DNA of 64,000 bases from NCBI GenBank assembly GCA_049602155.1, contig JBMYRH010000013.1, positions 1 through 64,000 on the forward strand, written 5' to 3'. Each line of letters starts with the position of its first letter. The stretch's first letter is position 1. Under the pieces are notes generated by a model. The model ran no database searches. It saw only the letters and a list, made by a program, of their open reading frames with translations, and was not told the origin of the DNA. The translations under genes and the position numbers were made by a program. This document shows positions 53,556 through 63,013 of this stretch, one piece after another. Origin of the DNA: JBMYRH01 sp049602155 (GTDB lineage Bacteria; Myxococcota_A; UBA9042; PHBI01; JBMYRH01).

Positions 53556-54998
53556 ATGAGGCGTGGTACCACCATCCGATCGCTCAAGCGTGACCTTCAA
53601 GAGGCTCCGGACTACGCCACGTGGCGTCAGCTCTCTGAGGCCCTTGACGAGGCGGAGGGGGGCGCCGCGTGGCGGGCCGATGATGCCTCGATGCACTATG
53701 ACGCAGGGGCGCTGCGCGACTCCTTGCATACGCTCGAGCGGTTGACCCGGCAGGGGTCTCCTCTCGCGCTGGTTGAGGCGCTCAAGACAGGCCTCTATCA
53801 GCATCAGTTGACCCTGAGCGATCCGCTGCTCTACCGACGATCGCGGGTCGGCACCAAGCACCTCGTGGAGCGCTACCTGGACGCGGTGACGGCCGCGATG
53901 CAGCACCTGTGCGAGGTCGAAGTCCCTGGGATGGATGAGGCGACCAAGCTCAAGACCTTCGAAGCGCAGGCGAAAAACGTCGGAGCCTCGGCGCTCTTGC
54001 TGAGCGGTGGCGCGACCCTCGGGCTCTTCCACATCGGGGTCGTCAAGGCGCTCTTTGAGCAAGCGCTCTTGCCTCAAATCGTCAGCGGGGCGTCGACGGG
54101 ATCGATGATCGCTGGGGGGCTCTGTACCCGGACGGATGACGAGCTGTTCGAGCTATTAGGGGACCCGACGCGCTTCATCGACACCCAGGTCTTTCGGCTC
54201 TCAGGGTTGGGTCAGATCCGTGATGCGCAGGCGTTGATGGCCAACGACCAGTTGCTTCGAGCCATTGAAGGCAACATGCGCACGGACACGTTCCTCGAGT
54301 CCTACGAGCGGACGGGCCGCATCCTCTGCATGAGCGTCTCTCCCACTCGGGCCCGTCAAAAGCCGCGGCTGCTGTGTCATACGACAGCGCCCGATGTGCT
54401 GGTCACGAGCGCCTCGCTGGCGTCGTGCGCGATCCCCGGGCTCTTTTCGCCGACCGCGTTGATGCGTCGTCGAGGTGGGGTGGTCAGTGAAGCCGTCCCT
54501 GGTGAGCGCTGGAGCGACGGCAGCGTGGAAGGCGATCTGCCCACCGAGCGCCTCGCGCGCCTGCTCGGCGTCAACTATACCATCGTGAGCCAGACGAACC
54601 CGCACGTGCTCGCCTTCACCCGCGCCAAGGTGCGCGATGGGGCACTGCCGGTGGTCACTGACTTGGTCTCATCGTCCCTCGCAGCTCAGGGCTTTCAGCT
54701 GCTGAGCGTTGCGCGCCGGCACACACGACGGCCGGGGCTGAGGCGCCTGCTCGATCGCGCCCACAGCATCGCGGATCAGCGCTACCTGGGCGACATCACC
54801 CTCGCCCCGAAGTTGACGGCATGGAACTACGGCATCGCTCTGCGTAACGCGAGTGACGCCGACTTGATGCGCCTGATTCGTCAAGGGGAGCGGGCGACAT
54901 GGCCGCGCTTGGCGATGATCGACGCGGGCACGCGGGTCTCTCGCACGCTGCATGGGTGTGTGGCGCGCCTGAAGGCGAAGGCGGCCGCCGCGGGTTAG
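53556..54998 (+). CDS. Patatin-like phospholipase with DUF3336 domain
   Basis: 480 residues. The N-terminal DUF3336 helical region (about 1-140: ATWRQLSEALDEAEGGAAWR, LYQHQLTLSDPLLYRRSRVG) precedes the patatin domain. That domain shows the oxyanion-hole LLLSGGATLGLFHIG, the nucleophile Ser180 in VSGASTGSMIAG (GxSxG) and the catalytic Asp321 in ERWSDGSVEGDLP (DG[AS]). Complete dyad, so likely an active lipase or phospholipase. The layout matches the yeast Tgl/bacterial DUF3336 group of triacylglycerol lipases. Cytoplasmic or membrane-associated. The stop codon overlaps that of the LamG lipoprotein (TTAG at 54995-54998). Confidence 0.92.
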   Translation: MRRGTTIRSLKRDLQEAPDYATWRQLSEALDEAEGGAAWRADDASMHYDAGALRDSLHTLERLTRQGSPLALVEALKTGLYQHQLTLSDPLLYRRSRVGTKHLVERYLDAVTAAMQHLCEVEVPGMDEATKLKTFEAQAKNVGASALLLSGGATLGLFHIGVVKALFEQALLPQIVSGASTGSMIAGGLCTRTDDELFELLGDPTRFIDTQVFRLSGLGQIRDAQALMANDQLLRAIEGNMRTDTFLESYERTGRILCMSVSPTRARQKPRLLCHTTAPDVLVTSASLASCAIPGLFSPTALMRRRGGVVSEAVPGERWSDGSVEGDLPTERLARLLGVNYTIVSQTNPHVLAFTRAKVRDGALPVVTDLVSSSLAAQGFQLLSVARRHTRRPGLRRLLDRAHSIADQRYLGDITLAPKLTAWNYGIALRNASDADLMRLIRQGERATWPRLAMIDAGTRVSRTLHGCVARLKAKAAAAG

Positions 54999-57019
54999 AG
55001 GTCGCAGGCGACGCCGTCCCAGCTGCCCTCGGCGTCGCTACAGATCTGCTCTTGAGTGCGCACCGTGGTCCACCACTTGATCTCATCAATCCGGCCGCTG
55101 AAGGCGAAGACACCTTGCTCGCGCTGACCGATGAAGAGGTCGTTGGCGATGGCCCCCATGAGCCCGCCCGCTGCGCTCGTTACGAGGACGCCATCGAAAT
55201 AGCAGCGCAGGCTTGACCCGTCGTTCACGACCGCGATGTGGGTCCAGGTTTGGATGGGGATCATGCCGCTCGCGCTGGTCACGTTCGTGGTCCCGACACC
55301 GGTCTGCGAGAAGATGGTCTGCATGTTCCCTTGTGAGCTGTTCATCAGCACGTTGTTGTCGTTGTTACCCGTGCCTCGGCTGACGATAGAGCCGACCCCG
55401 GAGGTCGTCCCGAGCCAGACCCAGGCCTCGATCGTCGCTGCGTCCGAGAAATCGAGGTCGGGGTGCGCTGGGACCTGGATTGAGCCGGCGCCTCCACTGA
55501 AGCTCACGCCGAGCCCGATGGCGCCTTCGACTCCGCGGGTCACCCCGCCGGGGTTCTCTGTGCCGTCATGGCCGTTCCCTGTGCTGTCGACGACCGGGCC
55601 GTTGGTCTCCTCGAAGCGGTACCAGGCGACAGGGAGGTCGCCAAAGCCGCACTCGGCTGTCTGCGCGTCCTCGTAGACGCACCCTTGCCCGATGACACAG
55701 GCGTCCAACGTGCAGGGATCTTGGTCGTCACAGTTGGATTCGACGCCGCCTTGGCACACCTGGCCCACGCAGCCGCCATCTTGCACGCAGGCTATCTGGT
55801 CGCTGCAGAGCGTCCCGTCCTCGACGGGGCCCATCGCGCAGGCCCCCAAAGCGGGATCGCAGAACGCCATCGCGCAAGGGAAGTCGACCTCTGGGCAGAC
55901 CACGGCGGTGCCTGGCTCGACGTCGCATTCGCCGGTGGCGGTGTCGCAGTAGGCCTTGCCGTCGCAGGGGTTTGTCGAGGCCTCGCACTCGGCGTCCGAG
56001 GCGCAACCGCAGGGTTGGCTTGGGACACACTCGGTGGTGTCGCACAGCCCTGGTCCGCATTCGGACTCGCAGACTGCGCCATCGAGGGGGGCATGGTTGA
56101 TCACACCGTCGATGCACGAGTCGTCTGTGCATGGGTTGCTGTCGTCGATGGGCACCGGGGTGCCGACGCAGAGCTCTTGAGCGAACTCATTTTGGGTGCA
56201 CGTATCGTTGCTGCTGCACGGGTTGTTGTCGTCGCAGGAGTTGCCCTCGAGGAACGCCGTCTGCACACAGCCGGTTTTTGGGGTGCAGGTCCAGGTCCAG
56301 CATGGGTTGTCCAGGTTCTGCGCGCTGCAATCCTCGGTCGCTTCGAGATCTTCACAGCTGCCATCGCCGTCACAAGCCTCGCGCGTGCAGAGGTTCTCAT
56401 CCAGGTCACAGGGGGTGTCCGCCGCCGAGTAGATGGCCATGGTGCAGGCCCCGGTCGCCGGGTCACAGCTGAGCTGATCGACGCAGGGTTCGTCGGGCTC
56501 GGGGCAGATGACCGCGGAGGCCTCCTCCGCCACACAGGTGCCCTCCTGGCAGGTCGCGTTCCCAAAGCACGGCGCCTGGCATGGTGCGCCCTCTTCGGCG
56601 TCCTCGTACACACAACCGACCGCTGGGTCGCAGCTCGCCTCTTGGCAGGCCCCGACGTCGTCGCAGGGGGTGTTCACGCCGCCGACACAGACCCCAGAAG
56701 CACACTGGTCGTCTTGGGTGCACGCGTTGCCGTCGTCGCAGGGCACGCCATCGGAGAGGCCCTCACATGGCGAAGCGCTCGTGGCGTCGTCTCCTCCCGG
56801 GCCAGTGTCCTTGCCCTGCGTGACGTCCGAGGTCGGTGCGTTCGTGTCCTCGGCTTCGACGACGTCCATGGTGCCGGGCTGCCCTAGCGAGGTGCTTGAG
56901 TCTGGGATGCCATCCCCGGCTTGGGGATCGGCCGCCCCACAAGCTGCCAGAAAACAGGCCGCGAGCAGCCATCCCAAGGAGTCACTGAGCGGTCTGATTG
57001 AGTGTCGCGCGCGCGTCAT
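54995..57019 (-). CDS. Cys-rich repeat lipoprotein with C-terminal LamG (concanavalin A-like) domain
   Basis: 674 residues from ATG 57019. Lipobox LAAC (Cys27), short linker, then about 350 residues of Cys-rich repeats of the DGxxCxxxDxCxxGxC type (CDDGNACTQDDQCASGVCVG, CDDNNPCSSNDTCTQNEF, CSDQIACVQDGGCVGQVCQG). The C-terminal ~215 residues are a LamG/concanavalin A-like jelly roll (VAWYRFEETNGPVVDSTGNG, DFSDAATIEAWVWLG, SGRIDEIKWW). LamG domains bind glycans or proteins, so the protein looks like an adhesin on a long disulfide-rich stalk. Monocistronic; convergent with the patatin gene. Confidence 0.88.
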   Translation of the reverse strand: MTRARHSIRPLSDSLGWLLAACFLAACGAADPQAGDGIPDSSTSLGQPGTMDVVEAEDTNAPTSDVTQGKDTGPGGDDATSASPCEGLSDGVPCDDGNACTQDDQCASGVCVGGVNTPCDDVGACQEASCDPAVGCVYEDAEEGAPCQAPCFGNATCQEGTCVAEEASAVICPEPDEPCVDQLSCDPATGACTMAIYSAADTPCDLDENLCTREACDGDGSCEDLEATEDCSAQNLDNPCWTWTCTPKTGCVQTAFLEGNSCDDNNPCSSNDTCTQNEFAQELCVGTPVPIDDSNPCTDDSCIDGVINHAPLDGAVCESECGPGLCDTTECVPSQPCGCASDAECEASTNPCDGKAYCDTATGECDVEPGTAVVCPEVDFPCAMAFCDPALGACAMGPVEDGTLCSDQIACVQDGGCVGQVCQGGVESNCDDQDPCTLDACVIGQGCVYEDAQTAECGFGDLPVAWYRFEETNGPVVDSTGNGHDGTENPGGVTRGVEGAIGLGVSFSGGAGSIQVPAHPDLDFSDAATIEAWVWLGTTSGVGSIVSRGTGNNDNNVLMNSSQGNMQTIFSQTGVGTTNVTSASGMIPIQTWTHIAVVNDGSSLRCYFDGVLVTSAAGGLMGAIANDLFIGQREQGVFAFSGRIDEIKWWTTVRTQEQICSDAEGSWDGVACDL

Positions 57020-57110
57020 TGTTCGGATCCTGGCGTCGTGGTCTGCGCCATGATGGATCTGGGGTCGGATCGGACGCAAGTTCCAGCGTCGCGCGGCCGT
57101 CAGGTGAGAG

Positions 57111-57569
57111 TTACCCCTGCGATTCCCGCGTGATCGCCACGAGGATGGCGTCGAGGCGCTCTAGGAAGTGAGACCGGTCCTTTTGTGCCATGGGCTTGGG
57201 GCCGCCGGTCATGACGCCGACCTCCCGGAGGTTCTGGAAGAGCTCGCGCGTCCCGAGGGCTTCACCGATCGACGCAGGGGTGAACTCGCGCCCCTTCTGT
57301 CCCAGGACCCGAGCTCCCTTCTCAAGGCATCGGGCCGCCAGCGGGATGTCATTGGTGATGACGACGTCACCCGCCTCGCAGCGCTCGGCGATCCAGTCGT
57401 CGGCGACGTCGGCCCCTTTCCCTACCGTGATGCAGACAATGGTCCGGGCCGGAGGGGTCTGGATGTAGTGGTTCGCCACAACTCGGACAGGCCAGCCGTG
57501 GCGAACGGCGACCTTATAGGTCTCCTTCTTTACGGCGCAGGCGTCGCCGTCGATGTAGATCATTCCCAT
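57111..57569 (-). CDS. YaiI/YqxD family protein (DUF188)
   Basis: 152 residues from ATG 57569, which has AGGAG 6 bases upstream; the frame stays open upstream but without features. Opening MGMIYIDGDACAVKKETYKV and the blocks GADVADDWIAERCEAGDVVI, TNDIPLAARCLEKGARVLGQ and KGREFTPASIGEALGTREL are those of DUF188, a PIN-like fold with the conserved acidic residues (Asp in IDGDAC, DVADDWI). Putative nuclease-related protein, activity unproven. Length is normal. Confidence 0.92.
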   Translation of the reverse strand: MGMIYIDGDACAVKKETYKVAVRHGWPVRVVANHYIQTPPARTIVCITVGKGADVADDWIAERCEAGDVVITNDIPLAARCLEKGARVLGQKGREFTPASIGEALGTRELFQNLREVGVMTGGPKPMAQKDRSHFLERLDAILVAITRESQG

Positions 57570-57846
57570 GTCGGCTCCTCTGTGTTCGAGGCTAGCACAG
57601 GCGTGCTCACTTCGGCTCAGCGGCCATGTGACGGGCCACGTGAGCGACTCAATGCAGCGCATGTCGGGCCACTCGAGTTGGATGGCGATGATGACGCTGT
57701 AACTCATCTTCGCCGACCATAAACGTGGGCGTGAGCCGCAACAGCCCAGAACTATGAGGGGTGCGCGCGGAGATGAACTGTCGTGTTTCCGGCTTCGAGC
57801 GCTGTTTCATGCTCTACTCTCGGGGATCACCGTCACTGGAGGGGTC
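57570..57846. other. Divergent intergenic region
   Basis: 277 bases upstream of the DUF188 gene and the giant Cys-rich lipoprotein gene. No structured element recognised. Note GGAGG at 57838-57842, which marks the likely start at 57847. Confidence 0.4.
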
Positions 57847-60800
57847 GTGATACTGGAATTGGCGTCGATGTCTCGTGGACCGTTACGCCTTCTGTGGCCG
57901 CTCGGTTTGAGTCTCTTACTTGTCACCGCCTGTGGTGGTGATGCACCCGAGCCTGCTGACGATGTCTCGTCGGAGTTAGACGGGGAAGCGACGCCTGATG
58001 TCTCGTCCGAGGCGGACGGCGAAGAGACACTTGATGTCACAGACGGGCCAGGCACGATCACGTCGGTCTGTTGTGAGACCAGCGAGGGGGCGGAGTACAC
58101 GACCAACGTGGACTGCGACGCGGCGGGGGGCAGCGAGGTGGCGCTCACGGCGTGCCCAGCGCTGTGCTGTGACCATACGGACGGCTCCTACAGCTGGATC
58201 CCGCCCGGGGAGTGCCAGGGTAATGGCATCCCGTCCCACCCGGGGCACTGCGAAGAGGTGTGCTGCCAGCTCACCGATGAAACGACGACGATTGAGCTGC
58301 AGGGGAACTGCGCCGGTCAGGGGGGCGTGGAGCTGGAGTTGGCCGCCTGCGCGCCGCCAGAAGAGCCCATCTGCTGTCGTTACCTTGACGGCACCTTCGG
58401 CATCGCGTCTCCAGAGGACTGCGCTGCTGGACCTGGGCAAGAGACCAACGCTGACAGCTGCTTAGAGATCTGCTGCCAGCTGGGAGACGACTCACTCGAG
58501 ACCCTGCTGACCGGCACCTGCATGATGCAGAACGGCCAAGTCGTCGATGATGCGCTCTGTGAGCCGCCGGCCGAGGACGTCTGCTGTGCCCAGGGTGATG
58601 GCAGCTATGCGACGGTCCCTTCGACCGAGTGCGCGGAAGACGCGGTCGTCGATGCGGCGCTCTGCGAGCCGCCCGATGAGAAGGTCTGCTGCGCCCAAGA
58701 GGACGGCAGCTATGCCTCGGTCCCTTCAAGCGAGTGCGAGGCGGATGACGTGGTGGACATGGCGCTGTGTGAGCCGCCGGTCGAGGACGTCTGCTGCGCC
58801 CAGGGTGACGGCAGCTATGTGACGGTCCCTTCGACCGAGTGCGAGGAGGATGCTGTGGTCGACGCCGCGCTTTGCGAGCCCGACGAGCCACAGACATGCT
58901 GCAAAACCGAGGAGGGGGTCGCCTGGGTCCCTGAGGGCACCTGTGATGAGGAGAGCGTCCTCCCCGAGGGCCTCTGCGAGCGCCCCTTCTGCTGCAAGGT
59001 CATGACAGGCCCCGACGCTGGTAACGCGTCGATGATGTCGTCGCCGGATTGCCTCGCTCAGGGGGGCAGCGTGGTCTACGACGGTTACTGCGAACAGCTC
59101 ATCTGCTGTGAGACCGACGCAGGGTCGCAGCTGATGCCCTTCATGGACTGCACATTCGCGGCGCTCCAAGAGACGTCGGCCTGTGAGCCTGTGCAGGAGG
59201 AGGCGTGCTGTAAGGTCATGAGCGGGCCTGACGCTGGTAACGCGTTGATGGCGCTCCCGAGTGTCTGTGCGGAGCTCGGCGGTGCGTTTGTCGGCGAAGA
59301 CTTTTGCACACAAGAGATCTGCTGTGAGACCGACACCGGGCCGCAGATGGTGCCTTACATGGGGTGCACCTTCTTGCAGTTGACCGAGACCTCAGCCTGC
59401 GAACCTGTCGATGAGATGGGGTGTTGCAAGGACATGGAGAACCCAGGCCTGGGTGACGCCTACATGGCGACCACTGAGGACTGCTTTGCGCAAGGTGGCT
59501 CACCGATCTTCCAGGAGTACTGCGACCAAGAGGTCTGCTGTGACATGGGTGATGGGCCAGAGTTCATGCCGTATGCCGAGTGCACCTTCTTGGACATGGT
59601 GGCGACTTACGACGCTTCCGATGACCCTTGCTCGCCGGCCGAGGAGCTGGAGTGCTGCAAGATCTCCTTTGGCGTCAACACGGGCAACGTGGTGATGGCT
59701 ACGCCCACGGATTGCGCCGAGCAAGGCGGAATCAACACGGTTCAAGAGTACTGCGACCAAGAGGTCTGCTGCGAGACCGCCGATGGAATGGCGTACACGC
59801 CGTTCTTGGAGTGTCCCTTCATGAACGTGAACGCGGAGAGCGCATGCACGCCGCCGGAAGAGGAGGGCTGCTGTCAGATCATCCTCGGCCCCAACACGGG
59901 GAACGTCATCTTGGCGACACCCACTGACTGTGCGATCGCCTATGGCCTCCCGAACACCGAGGAGTTCTGCACGCAGACGCTGTGTTGCCAGACCGAGGCC
60001 GGCCCTGTGTCCCTCCCGTTCTTGGAGTGCCCCTTTGCCGACGTCATCGAGGCTGAGCAGTGTGTGGTCGAAGAGGAGGCGTGCTGCAAGATCTCGAGCG
60101 GACCGGACACCGGCAACGTCGTGATGGCGACGCCGACGGCATGTGAGGTCCTTGAGGGCATCATCACCGATCAAGAATATTGCGACCAACTGATGTGCTG
60201 CAACACCGAGGATGGCCCGCAGCAGGTGCCCTTTTTGGAGTGCGCCTTTACGGATCTGAGCTGGGAGGAGGGGGCCTGTGACGTCTGCTGCCAGACCTCG
60301 AGTTGGCCTGTGGTCACGCCGCAATCTGATTGTGAGCCCGCCCTCGTGCTGGAAGACGCCGAGTGCGATGTTCAGATCTGCTGCTCGAATGGCGAAGGTG
60401 CCTTCTTCGAGGGGACCCCGACCGAGTGCGCGGTCGAGTCCGGGGAGGTGGTCGATGACACCGTCTGCAACCCGCCAGATGAGCCGCTGTGCTGCGCGAT
60501 CGGCGAGGAGTTCTCGTACATCTTGGCGTCGGAGTGCACGGCGCAGAGCGGGACACAGGCGGCGCCCTCGGAATGCGTGGTGTGTTGCCAATACCCAGGC
60601 GGCGGTTTGGGTCAAGACCCCGCCACCTTCTGCATCGCGGGCCTAGGCACGATCGTCGACGATGCGCTCTGTGAGGCCCCAGAGGTCAACGTCTGCTGTG
60701 GCGTTGGCGAGGACACGACCTACATCTCGGAGACCGCGTGTAGTGAGCAAGAGGGGGCCGTGCTGGCGGAGAGCGCCTGCTACGTCTGCTGCAAGAACCC

Positions 60801-61998
60801 CTTCGGTGAAGAGCCGGCGTATGCCCTCGAGCAAGACTGCGATCAAGTTCAGCCCGACGCGATCTGCGACCCGATGATCTGTTGCGCGACCGGCGAAGAC
60901 ACCGCCTACGTCACGACCTCTGCGTGCACCGCTGGGGACGGCGCTGAGACGGCGGCATCGGCGTGCATGGTCTGCTGCGAATACAGCGGGGGCGGCGTGG
61001 GCGAAGACCCCGCCGCGATGTGTGTCTCAGGGGGAGGGACCATCGTCGACGACGCGCAGTGCGAACCAGCCGAAGACCTGATGATCTGCTGTCAGAACGG
61101 CGAGTCGACCGACTACATCCTGACGTCCGAGTGCACAGAGCAAGGTGGCGCAGCGGTGGCCGATGCGCAGTGCCCCGTATGTTGCGAAGATAAGGCTGGC
61201 CTCTTCAGCGAGACGACCGCCGCGGCCTGTGCATCGAGCCAAGGTAACGTCGTCGATGACGCCCTGTGTGAGCCCGTCGAAGACCTGATGATCTGCTGTG
61301 ACACCGGTGACGGGACGGCCTACATCGCGACCTCGGAGTGCACGTCTCTTGGCGGCGAGATGGCCGGTCCAACCGAATGTCAGGTGTGCTGTGAATTCTC
61401 TGGAGGTGGCCTCGAGGAGGTCCCCGCCGAGTTCTGCCTTGCCGGTATGGGGAGCTTCGTCGATGACGCGCTGTGCGCCCCAGAGGAGGAGCCCATCTGC
61501 TGCGCTATCGGAGAAGATGCGTCGTACATTACGCCCTCATCGTGCACGGAGTCGGGGGGCGTGGAGACAGCCTTGGAGGCATGTCAGGTGTGCTGCAAGA
61601 ACCCCAACGGCGCGGGCCCCGAATACGTCTTCGAGGCCGAGTGCGAGACGACAGCTGTGCAGCCTGACAGCGTCTGTGCCACAGCCTGTGACGCTGAGCC
61701 ATGTCAGAACGGCGGTGTCTGTACGGACGATGGAAGCAGCACGACCTACACCTGTGATTGTGAAGGCACTGGCTATACAGGTGATGACTGCGAGACCCTC
61801 GATCTCCCGGAACCCTGTGATGCGTCAACTCTTCCGCAGAACGCTGATGACCTCGGTGATTGCACAGAGGTGCTGCAAAGCGGCTCGGAGTGCTCGCCTA
61901 CCTGCAGCCCTGGCTATACCTTAAGCGCACCGACGTCATGTGACGATGGCGTGCTTACCCAGGGGTCGTGTCTCCCAGAGGCCGATGACGGCAAGTAG
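57847..61998 (+). CDS. Giant vicinal-Cys repeat lipoprotein with EGF-like domain
   Basis: 1383 residues from GTG 57847 (GGAGG four bases upstream); ATG 57868 is the alternative. Lipobox VTAC (Cys29), an acidic linker, then about 35 copies of a module of 30-40 residues that begins with a vicinal Cys-Cys (for instance DVCCAQGDGSYATVPSTEC, EICCETDTGPQMVP, EACCKISSGPDTGN) and carries two more Cys. Adjacent modules alternate, making a two-module superrepeat in the middle. At the end lie an EGF-like domain (CDAEPCQNGGVCTDDGSS, then YTCDCEGTGYTGDDC) and a Cys-rich Sushi-like tail. All Cys are likely oxidised. I know no function; it reads as a long stalk or fibre. Confidence 0.85.
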   Translation: MILELASMSRGPLRLLWPLGLSLLLVTACGGDAPEPADDVSSELDGEATPDVSSEADGEETLDVTDGPGTITSVCCETSEGAEYTTNVDCDAAGGSEVALTACPALCCDHTDGSYSWIPPGECQGNGIPSHPGHCEEVCCQLTDETTTIELQGNCAGQGGVELELAACAPPEEPICCRYLDGTFGIASPEDCAAGPGQETNADSCLEICCQLGDDSLETLLTGTCMMQNGQVVDDALCEPPAEDVCCAQGDGSYATVPSTECAEDAVVDAALCEPPDEKVCCAQEDGSYASVPSSECEADDVVDMALCEPPVEDVCCAQGDGSYVTVPSTECEEDAVVDAALCEPDEPQTCCKTEEGVAWVPEGTCDEESVLPEGLCERPFCCKVMTGPDAGNASMMSSPDCLAQGGSVVYDGYCEQLICCETDAGSQLMPFMDCTFAALQETSACEPVQEEACCKVMSGPDAGNALMALPSVCAELGGAFVGEDFCTQEICCETDTGPQMVPYMGCTFLQLTETSACEPVDEMGCCKDMENPGLGDAYMATTEDCFAQGGSPIFQEYCDQEVCCDMGDGPEFMPYAECTFLDMVATYDASDDPCSPAEELECCKISFGVNTGNVVMATPTDCAEQGGINTVQEYCDQEVCCETADGMAYTPFLECPFMNVNAESACTPPEEEGCCQIILGPNTGNVILATPTDCAIAYGLPNTEEFCTQTLCCQTEAGPVSLPFLECPFADVIEAEQCVVEEEACCKISSGPDTGNVVMATPTACEVLEGIITDQEYCDQLMCCNTEDGPQQVPFLECAFTDLSWEEGACDVCCQTSSWPVVTPQSDCEPALVLEDAECDVQICCSNGEGAFFEGTPTECAVESGEVVDDTVCNPPDEPLCCAIGEEFSYILASECTAQSGTQAAPSECVVCCQYPGGGLGQDPATFCIAGLGTIVDDALCEAPEVNVCCGVGEDTTYISETACSEQEGAVLAESACYVCCKNPFGEEPAYALEQDCDQVQPDAICDPMICCATGEDTAYVTTSACTAGDGAETAASACMVCCEYSGGGVGEDPAAMCVSGGGTIVDDAQCEPAEDLMICCQNGESTDYILTSECTEQGGAAVADAQCPVCCEDKAGLFSETTAAACASSQGNVVDDALCEPVEDLMICCDTGDGTAYIATSECTSLGGEMAGPTECQVCCEFSGGGLEEVPAEFCLAGMGSFVDDALCAPEEEPICCAIGEDASYITPSSCTESGGVETALEACQVCCKNPNGAGPEYVFEAECETTAVQPDSVCATACDAEPCQNGGVCTDDGSSTTYTCDCEGTGYTGDDCETLDLPEPCDASTLPQNADDLGDCTEVLQSGSECSPTCSPGYTLSAPTSCDDGVLTQGSCLPEADDGK
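58576..58890 (+). repeat. Three near-identical 105-bp tandem repeats
   Basis: Within the giant Cys-rich gene the motif GTCTGCTG recurs at 58579, 58684 and 58789, exactly 105 bases apart. The units encode DVCCAQGDGSYATVPSTEC and close copies, showing recent tandem duplication of the module. Confidence 0.85.
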
Positions 61999-62013
61999 GG
62001 CGTTTGGTCTCAC

Positions 62014-62039
62014 CTGCCTCTCTTTTAGAAGAGGGGCAG
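62014..62039. terminator. Bidirectional hairpin between convergent genes
   Basis: CTGCCTCTCT pairs with AGAGGGGCAG (10 pairs with one wobble) around a short A/T-rich loop. It lies between the end of the giant lipoprotein gene and the end of the desaturase gene, and overlaps the last codons of the latter. A terminator is plausible; U-runs are weak. Confidence 0.5.
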
Positions 62040-62876
62040 CGTCTCCAGCACCATCGTGAAGAGCACGAGGTCGAAGGCGGTCAGCAACAAGAAGGTGGTG
62101 AGCCAGACCCATTGGTTTGGGACGAGCTTCAGTAGCCACTCGATAGGTTGGCGTGTGAGTCCGCTGAGCACCGGGAAGGTCGTGTCGTAGGTCTTGTGAT
62201 GGACCTGATGCACCGACGGCGGAATCAAGATGTGTCGTCGCTGGAGCCACTGAGCCCACTTGGGGCGGGTGCTGCTGTGAGCGTGTGACATGCGGTGGGC
62301 GAACTGATTGACGTAGGCCCAGAAGAAGCCGACGCCCGCGACCATCAAGGCGAGCCGCGTCGGCCCCAGGATGGCGAAGAGGACCCCCGCCTTCATCGCA
62401 AGCAGTGGGTTGAGATCGCCCCACACGTCGGTGAGCTTTCGCGAGGAGATGTCGTAGGCGAACGTGTGGTGCCACTGAAACTCGACGCAGGGGACACCCA
62501 CGATGGGGAGGTTGCAGAAGGCGGGGTTGTCCAACACGACGTGGAGGACCCCACTGTAGAAGTCGATATAGAAATAGAGCGCCACCAAGGTGAACAGCAG
62601 CGCGGGGACGCTCGGGGTCCACGCGATCCCCACCACGATGGTCGCCAAGACAGCGTAGACCAGTGGCTTGAATCGGTTCTGGTAGATGGTGTGATCGTTC
62701 TCTGCGACCCAGGCCAGCTCGGCGCTCATCTCTTCGCCGCTCTCTCTGGCTCTCTCGATGCGATCGGTGACCTTCGCGTTGAGCCAGTCGTTCATGTTGT
62801 CGAACTGGTCTTTACGCAGGTTGGGTCGCCGATTCTCGACGTCTAGAGGTGTATCAGTGCTCGCTATGCTCACCAT
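62025..62876 (-). CDS. Kua/CarF-type lipid desaturase (plasmanylethanolamine desaturase-like)
   Basis: 283 residues, ATG with AAGGAT 6 bases upstream. About four to five hydrophobic helices in a fatty-acid-desaturase-like fold. Eight His can be aligned with the Kua/TMEM189/CarF family: His112 in SGVLHVVLDNP, His136-137 in EFQWHHTFAYD, His194 and His198 in NQFAHRMSHAH, and His223, 226, 227 in SVHQVHHKTYD. These would bind two irons. In myxobacteria CarF converts plasmanyl to plasmenyl lipids and is needed for the singlet-oxygen light response. It is transcribed alone, opposite to the giant lipoprotein. Sterol desaturase-like alternatives are less likely because of the VHQVHHKTYDTTFPVLSG block. 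Confidence 0.8.
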   Translation of the reverse strand: MVSIASTDTPLDVENRRPNLRKDQFDNMNDWLNAKVTDRIERARESGEEMSAELAWVAENDHTIYQNRFKPLVYAVLATIVVGIAWTPSVPALLFTLVALYFYIDFYSGVLHVVLDNPAFCNLPIVGVPCVEFQWHHTFAYDISSRKLTDVWGDLNPLLAMKAGVLFAILGPTRLALMVAGVGFFWAYVNQFAHRMSHAHSSTRPKWAQWLQRRHILIPPSVHQVHHKTYDTTFPVLSGLTRQPIEWLLKLVPNQWVWLTTFLLLTAFDLVLFTMVLETLPLF

Positions 62877-63013
62877 GGGGGATCCTTACGACCGGCATGC
62901 CTAAGCGCCGTTTCGCCGGCGCAGTATAGGGAGATTCCGCTCGAAAGATAGGAGCCCGGCAGGTTAGCCCCCCTATCCGGCCCGAGAGAGGCCTTGGACT
63001 GTCTCGCAGTCTC

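Noticed and set aside
55568..56887. 439-codon open frame on the plus strand
   Set aside because: Antisense to the LamG/Cys-rich lipoprotein; the Ala/Val/Gly-rich translation has no domain.
57847..61998. CRISPR-like array suggested by regular repeats
   Set aside because: The repeats are protein-coding with a 105-bp period, contain no palindromic direct repeats with unique spacers, and stay in frame throughout.
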